From a bacterium (GTDB taxonomy: Bacteria; Pseudomonadota; Alphaproteobacteria; Rs-D84), in the NCBI GenBank assembly GCA_014803525.1, contig JAAVBP010000005.1, positions 1 through 64,000 on the forward strand: a DNA stretch of 64,000 bases, in the 5' to 3' direction. Below are positions 1 to 8,420 of the stretch, in pieces. A model generated the notes under the pieces. It made no database searches. It was not told the origin of the DNA and was given only the letters and a program-made list of their open reading frames with translations. Each line of letters starts with the position of its first letter. The stretch's first letter is position 1. A program made the translations under genes and the position numbers.

Positions 1-26
1 CTCGCACCGGGCGTCACCCGATGCAT
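1..26 (-). ncRNA. Partial copy 1 of the structured leader RNA family, cut by the window edge
   Basis: On the minus strand this holds the 5' end of the RNA seen complete near 33.8, 47.2 and 61.2 kb: first hairpin GCATCGG/CCGGTGC (one U-G pair replaces the U-A of the other copies) and then GAG, the start of the long helix. The promoter lies just to the right. The rest of the RNA and the gene it would precede are outside the window. Confidence 0.75.
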
Positions 27-31
27 TGAAT

Positions 32-60
32 ATTATATCGGATTGTTTTTGGAAAAGCAA
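32..60 (-). promoter_or_regulatory. Sigma-70 promoter of leader RNA copy 1
   Basis: Minus-strand TTGCTT (55-60), 17-bp spacer, TATAAT (32-37). The same boxes and spacing precede copies 3, 4 and 5, so transcription should begin at about 25, at the base of the first hairpin. Confidence 0.8.
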
Positions 61-68
61 ATTATTAT

Positions 69-240
69 AGCCACCCCCCCGATGGCATTCGCCATCATCC
101 CCCCCCCGCAGTCCACCCACAAAAACATTCGTTTTTGCGGGGCCCAGAAACGGCGGTGGGAATTAGTACGTTCACAGCTCGGGCTAATGCCCCCCGCCCG
201 GGCGGGGGCTGGCGTGTGAAACACGACTGGGGGTGGCCAA
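69..240. mobile_element. GGCCACCCCC palindromic element, about 170 bp, non-coding copy
   Basis: A GC-rich block bounded by inverted ends (GCCACCCCC at left, GGGGGTGGCC at right) with internal palindromes such as CCCCGCCCGGGCGGGG. It matches the right half of the DUF559 element in queH (42130-42362) and the block at 46.8 kb. Homologous sequence near 33.93 and 47.16 kb is uninterrupted (AAATTATTTACTGG), whereas here the element splits it, with TATT apparently duplicated at both ends. It has no convincing ORF and looks like a MITE-type derivative. Confidence 0.75.
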
Positions 241-285
241 TATTTACTGGATTGCCACGCCCTGTGGACTCGCAATGACAGTAAA
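241..285. repeat. REP-like palindrome (GGCAATCCAG / CATTGCGAG type)
   Basis: On the minus strand this reads CATTGCGAGTCC...GGCAATCCAGTAAATA, an imperfect palindrome. The GGCAATCCAGTAAATA end recurs next to the RNA copies at 33.94 and 47.15 kb. It resembles dispersed intergenic palindromes common in Proteobacteria; its function is unknown. Confidence 0.55.
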
Positions 286-323
286 GATAACTTTTTCACT
301 CTCTCACTATTAACTGTTTCACT

Positions 324-346
324 AAAAAAACGCCCGATTGGGCGAT
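324..346 (-). terminator. Intrinsic terminator of the thioesterase-valS operon
   Basis: Hairpin CGCCC GATT GGGCG, followed on the minus strand by a U-run (seven A on the plus strand), directly after the thioesterase stop codon. Confidence 0.8.
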
Positions 347-348
347 TT

Positions 349-1083
349 TTATTCAACTGATTTCCACGTACATATGACCGACGCATGTTCGTTATTATCG
401 TCGGTACGGATTTTGTGATGCGATATATTGCCATCAATCGCAACGTCCACAAAAACCTGTGGCGTGGTGGGGCTGATTTCCTTTTTAAAGTTTAATTCTA
501 TGCGACGCAACATGTGCGCATTACGATATTCGTATCCGACACTTTCGGTTGCCCATACGGCGTATACCGCATTATTTATATGCTGATTTACATCGATATC
601 ATCAAAACGACATTTGAACGTATGCGTCTTTTGCGCGTCAAAATCCGCAAACTTATCAAACGCACGATCCCATGCGCGACATTCATTTACCATCCATCGT
701 GGCAAGTTTTCATCTAATCGCAACGGACGACGACGCGCAATATCAATCAATACCCATTGTGATGTTGCGCGTACCAACAAACGACCATCAGATCCACGAA
801 TTTCAAAATCACGCGTGGCACGCAATGCATCCTGGCACGACGGCCAGGTAGAGATTTCAATCTCTTCCAATTCGGTTGGCATTTCGATTATATCGACCAA
901 GTAATGTGTCACAACCCATGCAAAACCATGCGCCTGGCAGAATTTATAACCGACACCCAATATTTCAGCATGCCGGTCACCCATTCCCTGCAATTCATTC
1001 ATTAATATCAGTGGTCGCATGTTGCCATATCGGTCACACTGATACGCCTGCAGACGACGTTTCACAATCAGTTTTCCGTCCAT
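349..1083 (-). CDS. Acyl-ACP thioesterase
   Basis: Hydrolyses acyl-ACP to free fatty acid in the cytoplasm. The 244-aa protein has the double hot-dog layout of the acyl-ACP thioesterase (FatA/FatB-like) family. The N-terminal half has QCDRYGNMRPLILMNELQ, and the second hot-dog begins with DIDVNQHINNAVYAVWA, whose N and H are the family's active-site residues. The length fits the bacterial members. The start is an ATG 1 nt after the valS stop, so the two are probably translationally coupled. A terminator follows. The natural chain-length preference cannot be read from sequence; a role in membrane lipid turnover is inference. Confidence 0.85.
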   Translation of the reverse strand: MDGKLIVKRRLQAYQCDRYGNMRPLILMNELQGMGDRHAEILGVGYKFCQAHGFAWVVTHYLVDIIEMPTELEEIEISTWPSCQDALRATRDFEIRGSDGRLLVRATSQWVLIDIARRRPLRLDENLPRWMVNECRAWDRAFDKFADFDAQKTHTFKCRFDDIDVNQHINNAVYAVWATESVGYEYRNAHMLRRIELNFKKEISPTTPQVFVDVAIDGNISHHKIRTDDNNEHASVICTWKSVE

Positions 1084-1084
1084 A

Positions 1085-3487
1085 TTACTTCACCATTTCT
1101 GCAACAACGAAATCAACCGTGTCACCCGCGGCCGTGATATTCAGTGCGCGCGCACCGGATTTTATAACACCGAACAGCGATTCTGGTGTACCGGCCGGAA
1201 CGGTTAATAATTCCAGTTTGGCGCCGTTGCCAACCTGGCGCGTTGTACGCAAGCCGCGTACAGCCTTTATAACATCCTGGGCAATCTGCATGTCGGCCGT
1301 ATCGGTATCGCGGGCGCTATCGACCGCCGGATATGATGTCAGGTGCAATGTTTCGCCACCTTCAAAATCTTTATATATTTTCTGCCACAATTCTTCGGTC
1401 AGGAACGGGATAAACGGTGCATACAATCCGATGATTGCACGCAGCACTTCAAACAGCGTCCACTGGGCCGACAATTTGGAATCCGCACCGTAATTTTCCG
1501 GCGACCAGAAACGGTCTTTGATATATTCCAAATACTGGTCACAGAATACATCGTAAAAGAACGTATCAATCGCCGCACGAGAATTATAGTTATCGTATTT
1601 ATCCAAATTACGACGCACATCGGCAATGGCCGTATTCAATTCACGCAAAACCCAACGGTCTTCGATAAAGCGGTCCGATATCGCGACCGGCGCGGCAGAC
1701 GACGGGTCAAAATCATTCAGATTCATCAAAACATACTTTGATGCATTCCACAGCTTGGTCAGCAATTTGCTGCCACGCTTAACCTCGTCATCACTGTATC
1801 TGATGTCCGTACCAATGGGTGCCGTCGCAATCCAATAACGCAATGCGTCTGTACCGAATTTTTCAACAGTATCCAACGGGTCTGTACCGTTGCCCTTGGT
1901 CTTGGACATTTTCTGACCCTTAGAATCACGAACCAATCCATGCAGGTTAACAGTTTTAAACGGAACATCGCCCATGATGTACATCCCCATCATTACCATA
2001 CGCGCAACCCAGAAGAATATAATATCTGGGCCGGTGTACAATAAATCTGTTGGATAATACTTTTCCAATTCCGGTGTTTTTTCCGGCCACCCCAATGTAG
2101 AGAACGGCCACATACCGGACGAAAACCATGTATCCAAACACGACGCGTCACGCGTTAATTCTTTGCCACCCGATTGCTTAATCGCTTCTTCTTCGGATTC
2201 CGCAACATAGATATTGCCATCGGCGTCATACCATGCCGGAATCTGATGCCCCCACCACAACTGGCGCGAAATCGACCATTCATGAATGTCACGCATCCAC
2301 GACATAAACAGGTTATATCTGTGTTCCGGCATGAATTTAATTTTGCCCTGCTCTACAGCAGCAATAACCGGTTCTGCCAATTTTTTCGCATCAACAAACC
2401 ATTCGTCGCGAACCATGTATTCAACAACAACGCCACCGCGTTCGGAATATGGTGTCGGGATGACTTTGTCATCAATTTTTATCAAGAGATTCGCCGCATC
2501 CAAATCCTTGATAATTTCGGCGCGTGCGGTAAATCTGTCCATGCCGCGATATTTTTCCGGCACAACGTCAATATCCAACATCTTGGCATCGTTCGTCAAA
2601 ACGCAAACCACCGGCAGATTGTGACGCAGACCAACTTCCCAGTCGTCTTTGTCATGTGCAGGCGTGATTTTAACGGCACCAGTACCCTTTTCAGGGTCGG
2701 CGTGAACGTCCGCAATAACCGGAATTTCAATATCGGTCAATGGTATAATTGCGGTCCGGCCAATCAGATGTTTTAACTTTTCATTTTCAGGATGAATTGC
2801 AATCGCCTGGTCACCAAACAATGTCTCTGGTCTGGTTGTTGCAACCTCTATATACCCACCATCTTTTAACGGATATTTGAAATAATAAAACTTACCCTTT
2901 TCATCGCGTACATCAACTTCCAAATCCGAAATAGACGTCTGTTGTTTTGGGCACCAGTTTACCAGACGACGCGCCTTGTATATCAAGCCCTCGTTATACA
3001 TTTTAACGAACATTTTGATAACCGCGCGTGACAGGCCTTCGTCCATGGTGAAACGCTGACGCGACCACGCCGGGGTTGTGCCCAGTGTGTGCAACTGATT
3101 TATAATCTGGCCGCCCTTGTCCGCCTTGTACGCCCATGCAGCGTCCAGTAATTCAGGTTTGGTTAATGCACGCGGATTTATTCCACGTTTGGATAAATCT
3201 TTTTCCACCATTAACTGCATCGCAATTGACGCATGGTCGGTACCGGGTTGCCACAAAACATCATAACCCGCCATACGTTTATAACGACACACAATATCGG
3301 TCAAAACATTATCCAACGCATGCCCCATGTGCAAATTACCCGTCACGTTTGGCGGCGGCATCATAATGCAAAATGCTGGCTTGTCAGATTTTACATCGTT
3401 TTCCCAAAAACTGTTAGAATCCCAGAATTGCTGAATCCGGGTTTCTATTTCACGCGCGTTAATGTTTTTGCCGAGTTCAATATTCAT
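1085..3487 (-). CDS. valS: Valyl-tRNA synthetase
   Basis: Charges tRNA-Val with valine. A class I synthetase: HIGH-type motif NVTGNLHMGHALDN near residue 50, a CP1 editing domain in the first half (ATTRPETLFGD region), KMSKS as KMSKTKGN near residue 520, and an anticodon-binding domain. At 800 aa it is shorter than typical bacterial ValS (about 880-950) and ends soon after the anticodon domain, with little sign of the C-terminal coiled-coil arm. This resembles the shorter archaeal-like ValS of Rickettsiales. It is first in a two-gene operon with the thioesterase. Two tRNA-Val genes (GAC and UAC) lie elsewhere in the window. Confidence 0.97.
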   Translation of the reverse strand: MNIELGKNINAREIETRIQQFWDSNSFWENDVKSDKPAFCIMMPPPNVTGNLHMGHALDNVLTDIVCRYKRMAGYDVLWQPGTDHASIAMQLMVEKDLSKRGINPRALTKPELLDAAWAYKADKGGQIINQLHTLGTTPAWSRQRFTMDEGLSRAVIKMFVKMYNEGLIYKARRLVNWCPKQQTSISDLEVDVRDEKGKFYYFKYPLKDGGYIEVATTRPETLFGDQAIAIHPENEKLKHLIGRTAIIPLTDIEIPVIADVHADPEKGTGAVKITPAHDKDDWEVGLRHNLPVVCVLTNDAKMLDIDVVPEKYRGMDRFTARAEIIKDLDAANLLIKIDDKVIPTPYSERGGVVVEYMVRDEWFVDAKKLAEPVIAAVEQGKIKFMPEHRYNLFMSWMRDIHEWSISRQLWWGHQIPAWYDADGNIYVAESEEEAIKQSGGKELTRDASCLDTWFSSGMWPFSTLGWPEKTPELEKYYPTDLLYTGPDIIFFWVARMVMMGMYIMGDVPFKTVNLHGLVRDSKGQKMSKTKGNGTDPLDTVEKFGTDALRYWIATAPIGTDIRYSDDEVKRGSKLLTKLWNASKYVLMNLNDFDPSSAAPVAISDRFIEDRWVLRELNTAIADVRRNLDKYDNYNSRAAIDTFFYDVFCDQYLEYIKDRFWSPENYGADSKLSAQWTLFEVLRAIIGLYAPFIPFLTEELWQKIYKDFEGGETLHLTSYPAVDSARDTDTADMQIAQDVIKAVRGLRTTRQVGNGAKLELLTVPAGTPESLFGVIKSGARALNITAAGDTVDFVVAEMVK

Positions 3488-3490
3488 TTC

Positions 3491-4006
3491 TTATTTCCCT
3501 GTGTTCGGTGTCCATTTTGATGTATCAATATCTTTTAATTCCGGAATGTTTTTGGCATCAATTGCGCGCCAATGCTGGGTACGACCAATCGGCCCTATTT
3601 TACCGCGAACGTTTAATTCGCCCGGTGTATCCATCCACATAACAGACGAATAAACCTTGCCAGATGTCGGGTCCATTATTTTACCATCTTCATACCGATT
3701 ATCATCCGCGTCCCATTCCATATCCCAGATAATATCCAGGCCTGCATAATGCGGTGTGCCTTTGACCTTGTCCGCGACCTTTACAGGGTTTGCAATCGTT
3801 TCTGTTATTTTGCCATTCGCATCATACAATGCAACAATACGACCGGCCAATTCCATATCGTCGTCATCGGCATATTCATACAATGCGACAATCGATTTCG
3901 GTTGGTTTGTTTTATCATCAATCGTCTGATAAAAACCGGCGAGTGGCGCCGCATTTGCCAGTCCAACACTAAGCCCAGCGACAATCGCAACAAATATTTT
4001 TTTCAT
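3491..4006 (-). CDS. DUF2147 family secreted protein
   Basis: A 171-aa exported protein: signal peptide MKKIFVAIVAGLSVGLANA, then a single DUF2147 domain (LAGFYQTIDDKTNQPKSIVALYEY near the start, GLDIIWDMEW and YEDGKIMDPTSGKVYSSVMW in the middle, ending in RGKIGPIGRTQHW). DUF2147 is a small periplasmic lipocalin-like beta fold of unknown biochemical role. I chose the internal ATG at 4006 because it gives a canonical signal peptide and has AAGGGG just upstream; the ORF-track start adds 21 poor residues. It lies 3 bp upstream of valS, probably in the same transcription unit. Confidence 0.8.
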   Translation of the reverse strand: MKKIFVAIVAGLSVGLANAAPLAGFYQTIDDKTNQPKSIVALYEYADDDDMELAGRIVALYDANGKITETIANPVKVADKVKGTPHYAGLDIIWDMEWDADDNRYEDGKIMDPTSGKVYSSVMWMDTPGELNVRGKIGPIGRTQHWRAIDAKNIPELKDIDTSKWTPNTGK

Positions 4007-4075
4007 GGCATTCCCCTTTATCAAAAACCAATAATATTCAAATCGTAGCAGAATAAAATCAAAATTCAAGTGCGA

Positions 4076-4795
4076 CTATACCGTGCGCACAACACGACAA
4101 AACGTTACACCGCATACAGATTTGGCGCCCGCCCGCATTAATACACGACGCAATTCTGATAACGTTGCGCCACTGGTATACACATCGTCAACCAACAATA
4201 TTTTACGACCCTTGACCTTATCCGGATTTACGACAGAAAACACACCGCGAATATTTTCATGTCTTTGCTTGGACGTTAAATGTCCCATATCCGGGCGATG
4301 AATTCGATGCACACTGTCAACATCCAATACCACACCCATGACATCCGCAATTGGACGTGCCAGTAATGTTGCCTGATTATAACTTCTGTGGCGCAAGCGT
4401 GCCGTCGCCAGTGGCACCGGCATTACGATATCAAAATCACAATCCACATCACGCAGCGCCCACATCATTGCACGCGACATAAAACGTGCATGTTTTATCC
4501 GGCCACCATGTTTAAACGGCAATACTACACTGCGCGACATTTCTTCATAACGACATGCACTGCGCAGCCACTCTAAATCAAATTCGCCCGCCGCACATAC
4601 CGGACACTGGGCGTTCGGGCCCGCATCATAGACCAACGGATAACCACAACGCGGACATTTCGGATCATCTATCCATTCAAACGCACCAAAGCAATCCGCA
4701 CACAATTCACCATGAACAGACACCGGCGCACCACATACTGGACACGCCGGCGGAAATATAAACTCTATGACTTTGTGAAATGTACGCGCAATCAT
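4076..4795 (-). CDS. comF: ComF-family phosphoribosyltransferase-like protein
   Basis: A 239-aa cytoplasmic protein with the usual ComF layout: an N-terminal zinc-ribbon-like region with four CxxC-type pairs (CPVCGAP, CADC, CPRCGYP, CPVCAAG; residues about 18-70), then a type I phosphoribosyltransferase domain with the PRPP loop ILLVDDVYTSGAT near residue 205 and the family segment HRSYNQATLLARPIA. In naturally competent bacteria ComF supports DNA uptake; in many others its role is undefined, and no competence genes are seen here. The next gene upstream ends only 3 bp before it, so the two are probably one operon. Confidence 0.9.
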   Translation of the reverse strand: MIARTFHKVIEFIFPPACPVCGAPVSVHGELCADCFGAFEWIDDPKCPRCGYPLVYDAGPNAQCPVCAAGEFDLEWLRSACRYEEMSRSVVLPFKHGGRIKHARFMSRAMMWALRDVDCDFDIVMPVPLATARLRHRSYNQATLLARPIADVMGVVLDVDSVHRIHRPDMGHLTSKQRHENIRGVFSVVNPDKVKGRKILLVDDVYTSGATLSELRRVLMRAGAKSVCGVTFCRVVRTV

Positions 4796-4798
4796 ACC

Positions 4799-6121
4799 CT
4801 ACCACGACATGCTTTTATATGTCTTTTTAGATGTCGTATCGCCGAACATATCCCGCTGTTGCTGATTTAATGTTTCATACAAATCATTTGAAATTATACG
4901 CAACACAAATCCTTCTTCGTCACGTTGGGACAGCACCGGCATTATACGCTGTTCCGACACACCGGTGTCACGTAACACCTGTTCTATAATCGCCAGACGA
5001 CGCGCCGCCAACTTGCGATCATCAGAATTCGTTGTTACACGATTGGGGATTGAAACCTGGATTGCACGCTTTGGATTACTGACCACAATTCCCGCATATT
5101 CGGTCAGCAAATTATAGTTTTCACGCGACAGCGCAGAATCATCGCCACGGAATTTTATTTTTATTTCCAACGGGCGAACACCACCGGCCTCTGACAAATC
5201 GCGTTTAGCTGTAAATCCCTCTATACCGGCAGACATATCACTGGCGACATCAAATCTGTCGTCAACCTGGTACGTAGACAAATGCTTGTTTTCTGATAAA
5301 TACGTTTTACGAAACGCCCGACGCAATTCTGACGGAGACATCGACGCCATATCATCGCGGGCCGCAGCGATACGCGGCGAAGTGTTTTTTTCAACCGCAC
5401 GAACGATAACATCATCCGACGCCATCGGCACAACCATACGACGCAGCGACACCGCATCATCCCGCATATTTGTTGCCATATTATCCGCCGACGCACGGGA
5501 CGCCACACGTGCAACAACGGGCGCATGTTTTTCATCTGCAACCGGTGCGGCAATTACCCGACGCGATTTAACAGCAACCGGTGCCGCACCAACAGATGTA
5601 TCCGCACGACGCTGCAATTCAACCAACCGATCTATTTCCGCATCTAATGCGCCCGTGCGAACCGGCGCATCATCCGCACGCGCAATTAAATTCTTGTTTA
5701 ATTTGGCATCCAAACTTTCTTCGGGCAAATTATAATCTGCACGAACCGTGCGAACCTCATCCGCGGTTGGCATGCGCAGGGGGGCATCACTTTTTGCCCA
5801 CAAATCCGTACTGGGGCGTTGCGGCATTAACACATCCGCAACTGCAATTTTTTCACCCGTATCCACCGGTGCCGTATTTTTCACAGGTGCCGCCGCACGC
5901 GCCACAACCGTTTTTTTCGGCATCGGCGCCGCCGTTACCGCAGGTGCCGGCACATCACCATACAATGCCGCCGCAGATGTTAAGGATTTTGCATCCCCTT
6001 CGCCAAATGCGGTACGCGCAGAAACACCCGCCGCCCCAACATTTACAACGGGCAGACGCGTCCCCCCAATCGCCGGCAATACAACGAAAATCGACAAAAC
6101 AGAAACTGTAATGCGCCGCAT
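4799..6121 (-). CDS. Secreted protein with OmpA-like C-terminal domain
   Basis: A 440-aa protein. It has a signal peptide MRRITVSVLSIFVVLPAIGG, then a long low-complexity Ala/Val/Arg/Asp-rich region (residues about 30-300) that is probably disordered, then a C-terminal domain of about 130 aa (EIKIKFRGDDSALSRENY ... DDRKLAARRLAIIEQVLRDT) with the order and spacing of an OmpA-like peptidoglycan-binding fold. The match is divergent, without the classic TD..G...YN signature. The ATG at 6121 is preferred: AAGGAAAGG lies at correct spacing and the signal peptide starts cleanly. It carries PQRPSTDLWA, echoed as PQRPTENIWA in the secreted protein at 31.3 kb. A periplasmic structural role is inferred. 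Confidence 0.65.
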   Translation of the reverse strand: MRRITVSVLSIFVVLPAIGGTRLPVVNVGAAGVSARTAFGEGDAKSLTSAAALYGDVPAPAVTAAPMPKKTVVARAAAPVKNTAPVDTGEKIAVADVLMPQRPSTDLWAKSDAPLRMPTADEVRTVRADYNLPEESLDAKLNKNLIARADDAPVRTGALDAEIDRLVELQRRADTSVGAAPVAVKSRRVIAAPVADEKHAPVVARVASRASADNMATNMRDDAVSLRRMVVPMASDDVIVRAVEKNTSPRIAAARDDMASMSPSELRRAFRKTYLSENKHLSTYQVDDRFDVASDMSAGIEGFTAKRDLSEAGGVRPLEIKIKFRGDDSALSRENYNLLTEYAGIVVSNPKRAIQVSIPNRVTTNSDDRKLAARRLAIIEQVLRDTGVSEQRIMPVLSQRDEEGFVLRIISNDLYETLNQQQRDMFGDTTSKKTYKSMSW

Positions 6122-6190
6122 ATTCCTTTCCTTATGCATTCATCATAGAACAAATGACGAATCGCAAGCAAGCAGAAAATGCGGCGACGA

Positions 6191-7237
6191 CTATTTTGTT
6201 ATTAAATCAGCAATATTTTCAACGGCCATATTTGGAACATAGGCCTTGGCCGCCATTTTATCCAGACGCGACGGATTATCCAACAATTCACCCAGGGTGG
6301 ATGTCAACCACCGCGGAGTAAACCGTGACTGTTCCACCGCAAAGCCACCACCATTTTTGGCGAACGCCGCAGCGTTGGCCGCCTGGTCCGGATTGATGTT
6401 CAGTGGCACAATTATCGCCGGCCGGCCGACGGTTTGTAATTCTACAACGGTGCTGGCACCACCGCGACTGATTACGATATCGGCATCGGCGATTGTACCC
6501 GCCATATCATGCACGAATGATAACACGTTTGCACGGATCTTGTTATCCGCATAAAATTTTTGCAGGCGCGCAACATTTTCCGGACGCGTTTGATGCGTGA
6601 CAAAGATCTTTTTGTTTTTTATCGCCGCAATTGCACCGGGCACAACATCATCCATAATTTGCGCCCCCAGTGACCCGCCGGTAATAAAGATGCGCCCATC
6701 ATGCAAGAGCGGTGCCGCCGCGCGGGACTTAAAATCATCGCGCACCGGCAGGCCGGTATATACAACATTTGCGCTTGATGTGGCGGGAATACCGGCAACA
6801 TCCGGGAAACTAGTCATCAAAGTCTTAACCCAGCGCATTGTGAATTTATTCGCGCGACCAATGGCCGCATTTTGTTCATGCAAAAACGTCGGTATTTTCC
6901 ACAGGTGCGCGGCAAAGACCGGTGCAACGGACGCATATCCGCCAAACGCCACCATACGATCCGGACGCGAAAATACAAAGCGGAGTGTCAATGCCGCCGC
7001 CGATACACCTATTTTAAACAGCGCATACATTTGCTGTAATTTGCTTTTTGCGCCGACACCAGATGCCCAGATATGCGTGATCCGCGCACCCGCGGGCGCC
7101 CCGCGCGCCACCATATCGCGCACACGCCCATCACATGAAATTGTGATTTTATTCCCGCGTCGGGCAAGTTCCGTCGCCACACTAAGTGCCGGGTACACAT
7201 GCCCGCCTGTTCCACCTGTTGCAATCCATATTTTCAT
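6191..7237 (-). CDS. murG: UDP-GlcNAc:lipid I N-acetylglucosaminyltransferase MurG
   Basis: Makes lipid II by adding GlcNAc to lipid I on the inner face of the membrane. 348 aa, GT28 family. N-terminal glycine loop WIATGGTGGHVYPALS (residues 4-19), second loop ITGGSLGAQIMDD, and the UDP-sugar site SRGGASTVVELQTVGRPAI near residue 260, all typical. The ATG at 7237 is chosen over the ORF-track start: it has GGGGGTATAG upstream and places the glycine loop at the usual N-terminus. It is last in an mraY-ftsW-murG cluster; the next canonical genes (murC, murB, ddl) are absent. Confidence 0.96.
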   Translation of the reverse strand: MKIWIATGGTGGHVYPALSVATELARRGNKITISCDGRVRDMVARGAPAGARITHIWASGVGAKSKLQQMYALFKIGVSAAALTLRFVFSRPDRMVAFGGYASVAPVFAAHLWKIPTFLHEQNAAIGRANKFTMRWVKTLMTSFPDVAGIPATSSANVVYTGLPVRDDFKSRAAAPLLHDGRIFITGGSLGAQIMDDVVPGAIAAIKNKKIFVTHQTRPENVARLQKFYADNKIRANVLSFVHDMAGTIADADIVISRGGASTVVELQTVGRPAIIVPLNINPDQAANAAAFAKNGGGFAVEQSRFTPRWLTSTLGELLDNPSRLDKMAAKAYVPNMAVENIADLITK

Positions 7238-7253
7238 ATCTATACCCCCGTTA

Positions 7254-8393
7254 TTATTTCCATTTATCTTCGCGCACAATCGCCAATATCATTCCAAACA
7301 GCAAACAGAATGCGACAAACGAACTGCCCCCGTATGATATGAACGGCAGTGTCATCCCCTTGGGCGCAAACAGGTGCAATGTTGTCATCAGATTGATACA
7401 CACCTGGGTTCCGAACAATGCCGCCGCACCACCAGTTGCATAGAACACAAACGTATCGCGCGCATGCGTTGCATCCGTCACCAATCGCTTTAAAACATAC
7501 AGCAATAGGCACAGCAATCCGCACGCAACAATTGCGCCAACATCTTCGGCGATTGCCGCAAAGATAAAGTCTGTATGCGCGTCGGGCAAAGACTGCTTTA
7601 CAAACGCGTCATCACCACTGCCGAGTAATCCCCCATGCTGAATAGACTGAACAGATTGGGTAACCTGATAATTATCACCATCCCCGGTCAGCAATGTCAT
7701 AATACGGCGATGCACGTGCGACATGGTAAAGAACGCCGTCGTAATACCCACCGGAATCAGGCCAACAATTATTGCAAAAAACTTCCACGGAAGACCGGAT
7801 ATAAACAGCATCGCGCACAGCACCGCCAGATACAGCATCGCCGTTCCAACGTCCGGATGCCGAAATATAATCAATAATGTCGGCACAAACACCGCCAAAT
7901 ATGTCCACCAGCTGAGCCATTCCAATTTCCATGCATCGCGCGTTGTGAACATTTTGGATCCAAATTTTTCCGACATCCGCGCCAGAAACCATGCCGTTAA
8001 AATTATAAATCCGGGCTTCATAACATCGGCCGGCATAACGTTAAATCCCATCAGCGACACAAAACGTTTCGACCCCTTGATCACATGCGGCGCAACAACC
8101 GTCACCGGCAACAATAACAATCCCACCGCAACATTTACCCATGCAATTCGCATCACCCATTTTTTGTTCAGCAAACTGACCACAAATAATGTTATCAAAC
8201 CAATCGCATAAAACGGCATTGCCTTGACAATAAAGAAATGCCATGGCTGGCCGATACGTTCGGCGGCAACCGACCCCGCCGACACCATAAACAGCATGCC
8301 AATAAATACCAGCAACAATACACACCCCAGCAGTCTGCGGTCTATTTCAAAATACCAACTGGTTAGTGTACTTTCTTCGCTTCGTTTAAACAT
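7254..8393 (-). CDS. ftsW: Lipid II polymerase FtsW (SEDS family)
   Basis: The septal peptidoglycan glycosyltransferase of the SEDS family, an integral membrane protein with about ten predicted helices in 379 aa. Diagnostic stretches are FRHPDVGTAMLYL in the middle, the loop with QVTQSVQSIQHGGLLGSGDDA, HTDFIFAAIAEDVGA, and the C-terminal FISYGGSSFVAFC. The ATG at 8393 is used because the ORF-track start is a TTG 9 nt upstream. RodA is the alternative SEDS call, but location between mraY and murG makes FtsW far more likely. The gap to murG is 16 bp. Confidence 0.93.
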   Translation of the reverse strand: MFKRSEESTLTSWYFEIDRRLLGCVLLLVFIGMLFMVSAGSVAAERIGQPWHFFIVKAMPFYAIGLITLFVVSLLNKKWVMRIAWVNVAVGLLLLPVTVVAPHVIKGSKRFVSLMGFNVMPADVMKPGFIILTAWFLARMSEKFGSKMFTTRDAWKLEWLSWWTYLAVFVPTLLIIFRHPDVGTAMLYLAVLCAMLFISGLPWKFFAIIVGLIPVGITTAFFTMSHVHRRIMTLLTGDGDNYQVTQSVQSIQHGGLLGSGDDAFVKQSLPDAHTDFIFAAIAEDVGAIVACGLLCLLLYVLKRLVTDATHARDTFVFYATGGAAALFGTQVCINLMTTLHLFAPKGMTLPFISYGGSSFVAFCLLFGMILAIVREDKWK

Positions 8394-8420
8394 GCCGTGC
8401 AACCCCGCCCTATTTTTTAT

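Noticed and set aside
33-452. 139-aa minus ORF at the left edge, and similar ORFs at 42200-42424 and 46746-47258
   Set aside because: They read across the GGCCACCCCC palindromes and REP-like repeats; similar peptides (e.g. RTNSHRRF) come from repeated DNA rather than from a gene.
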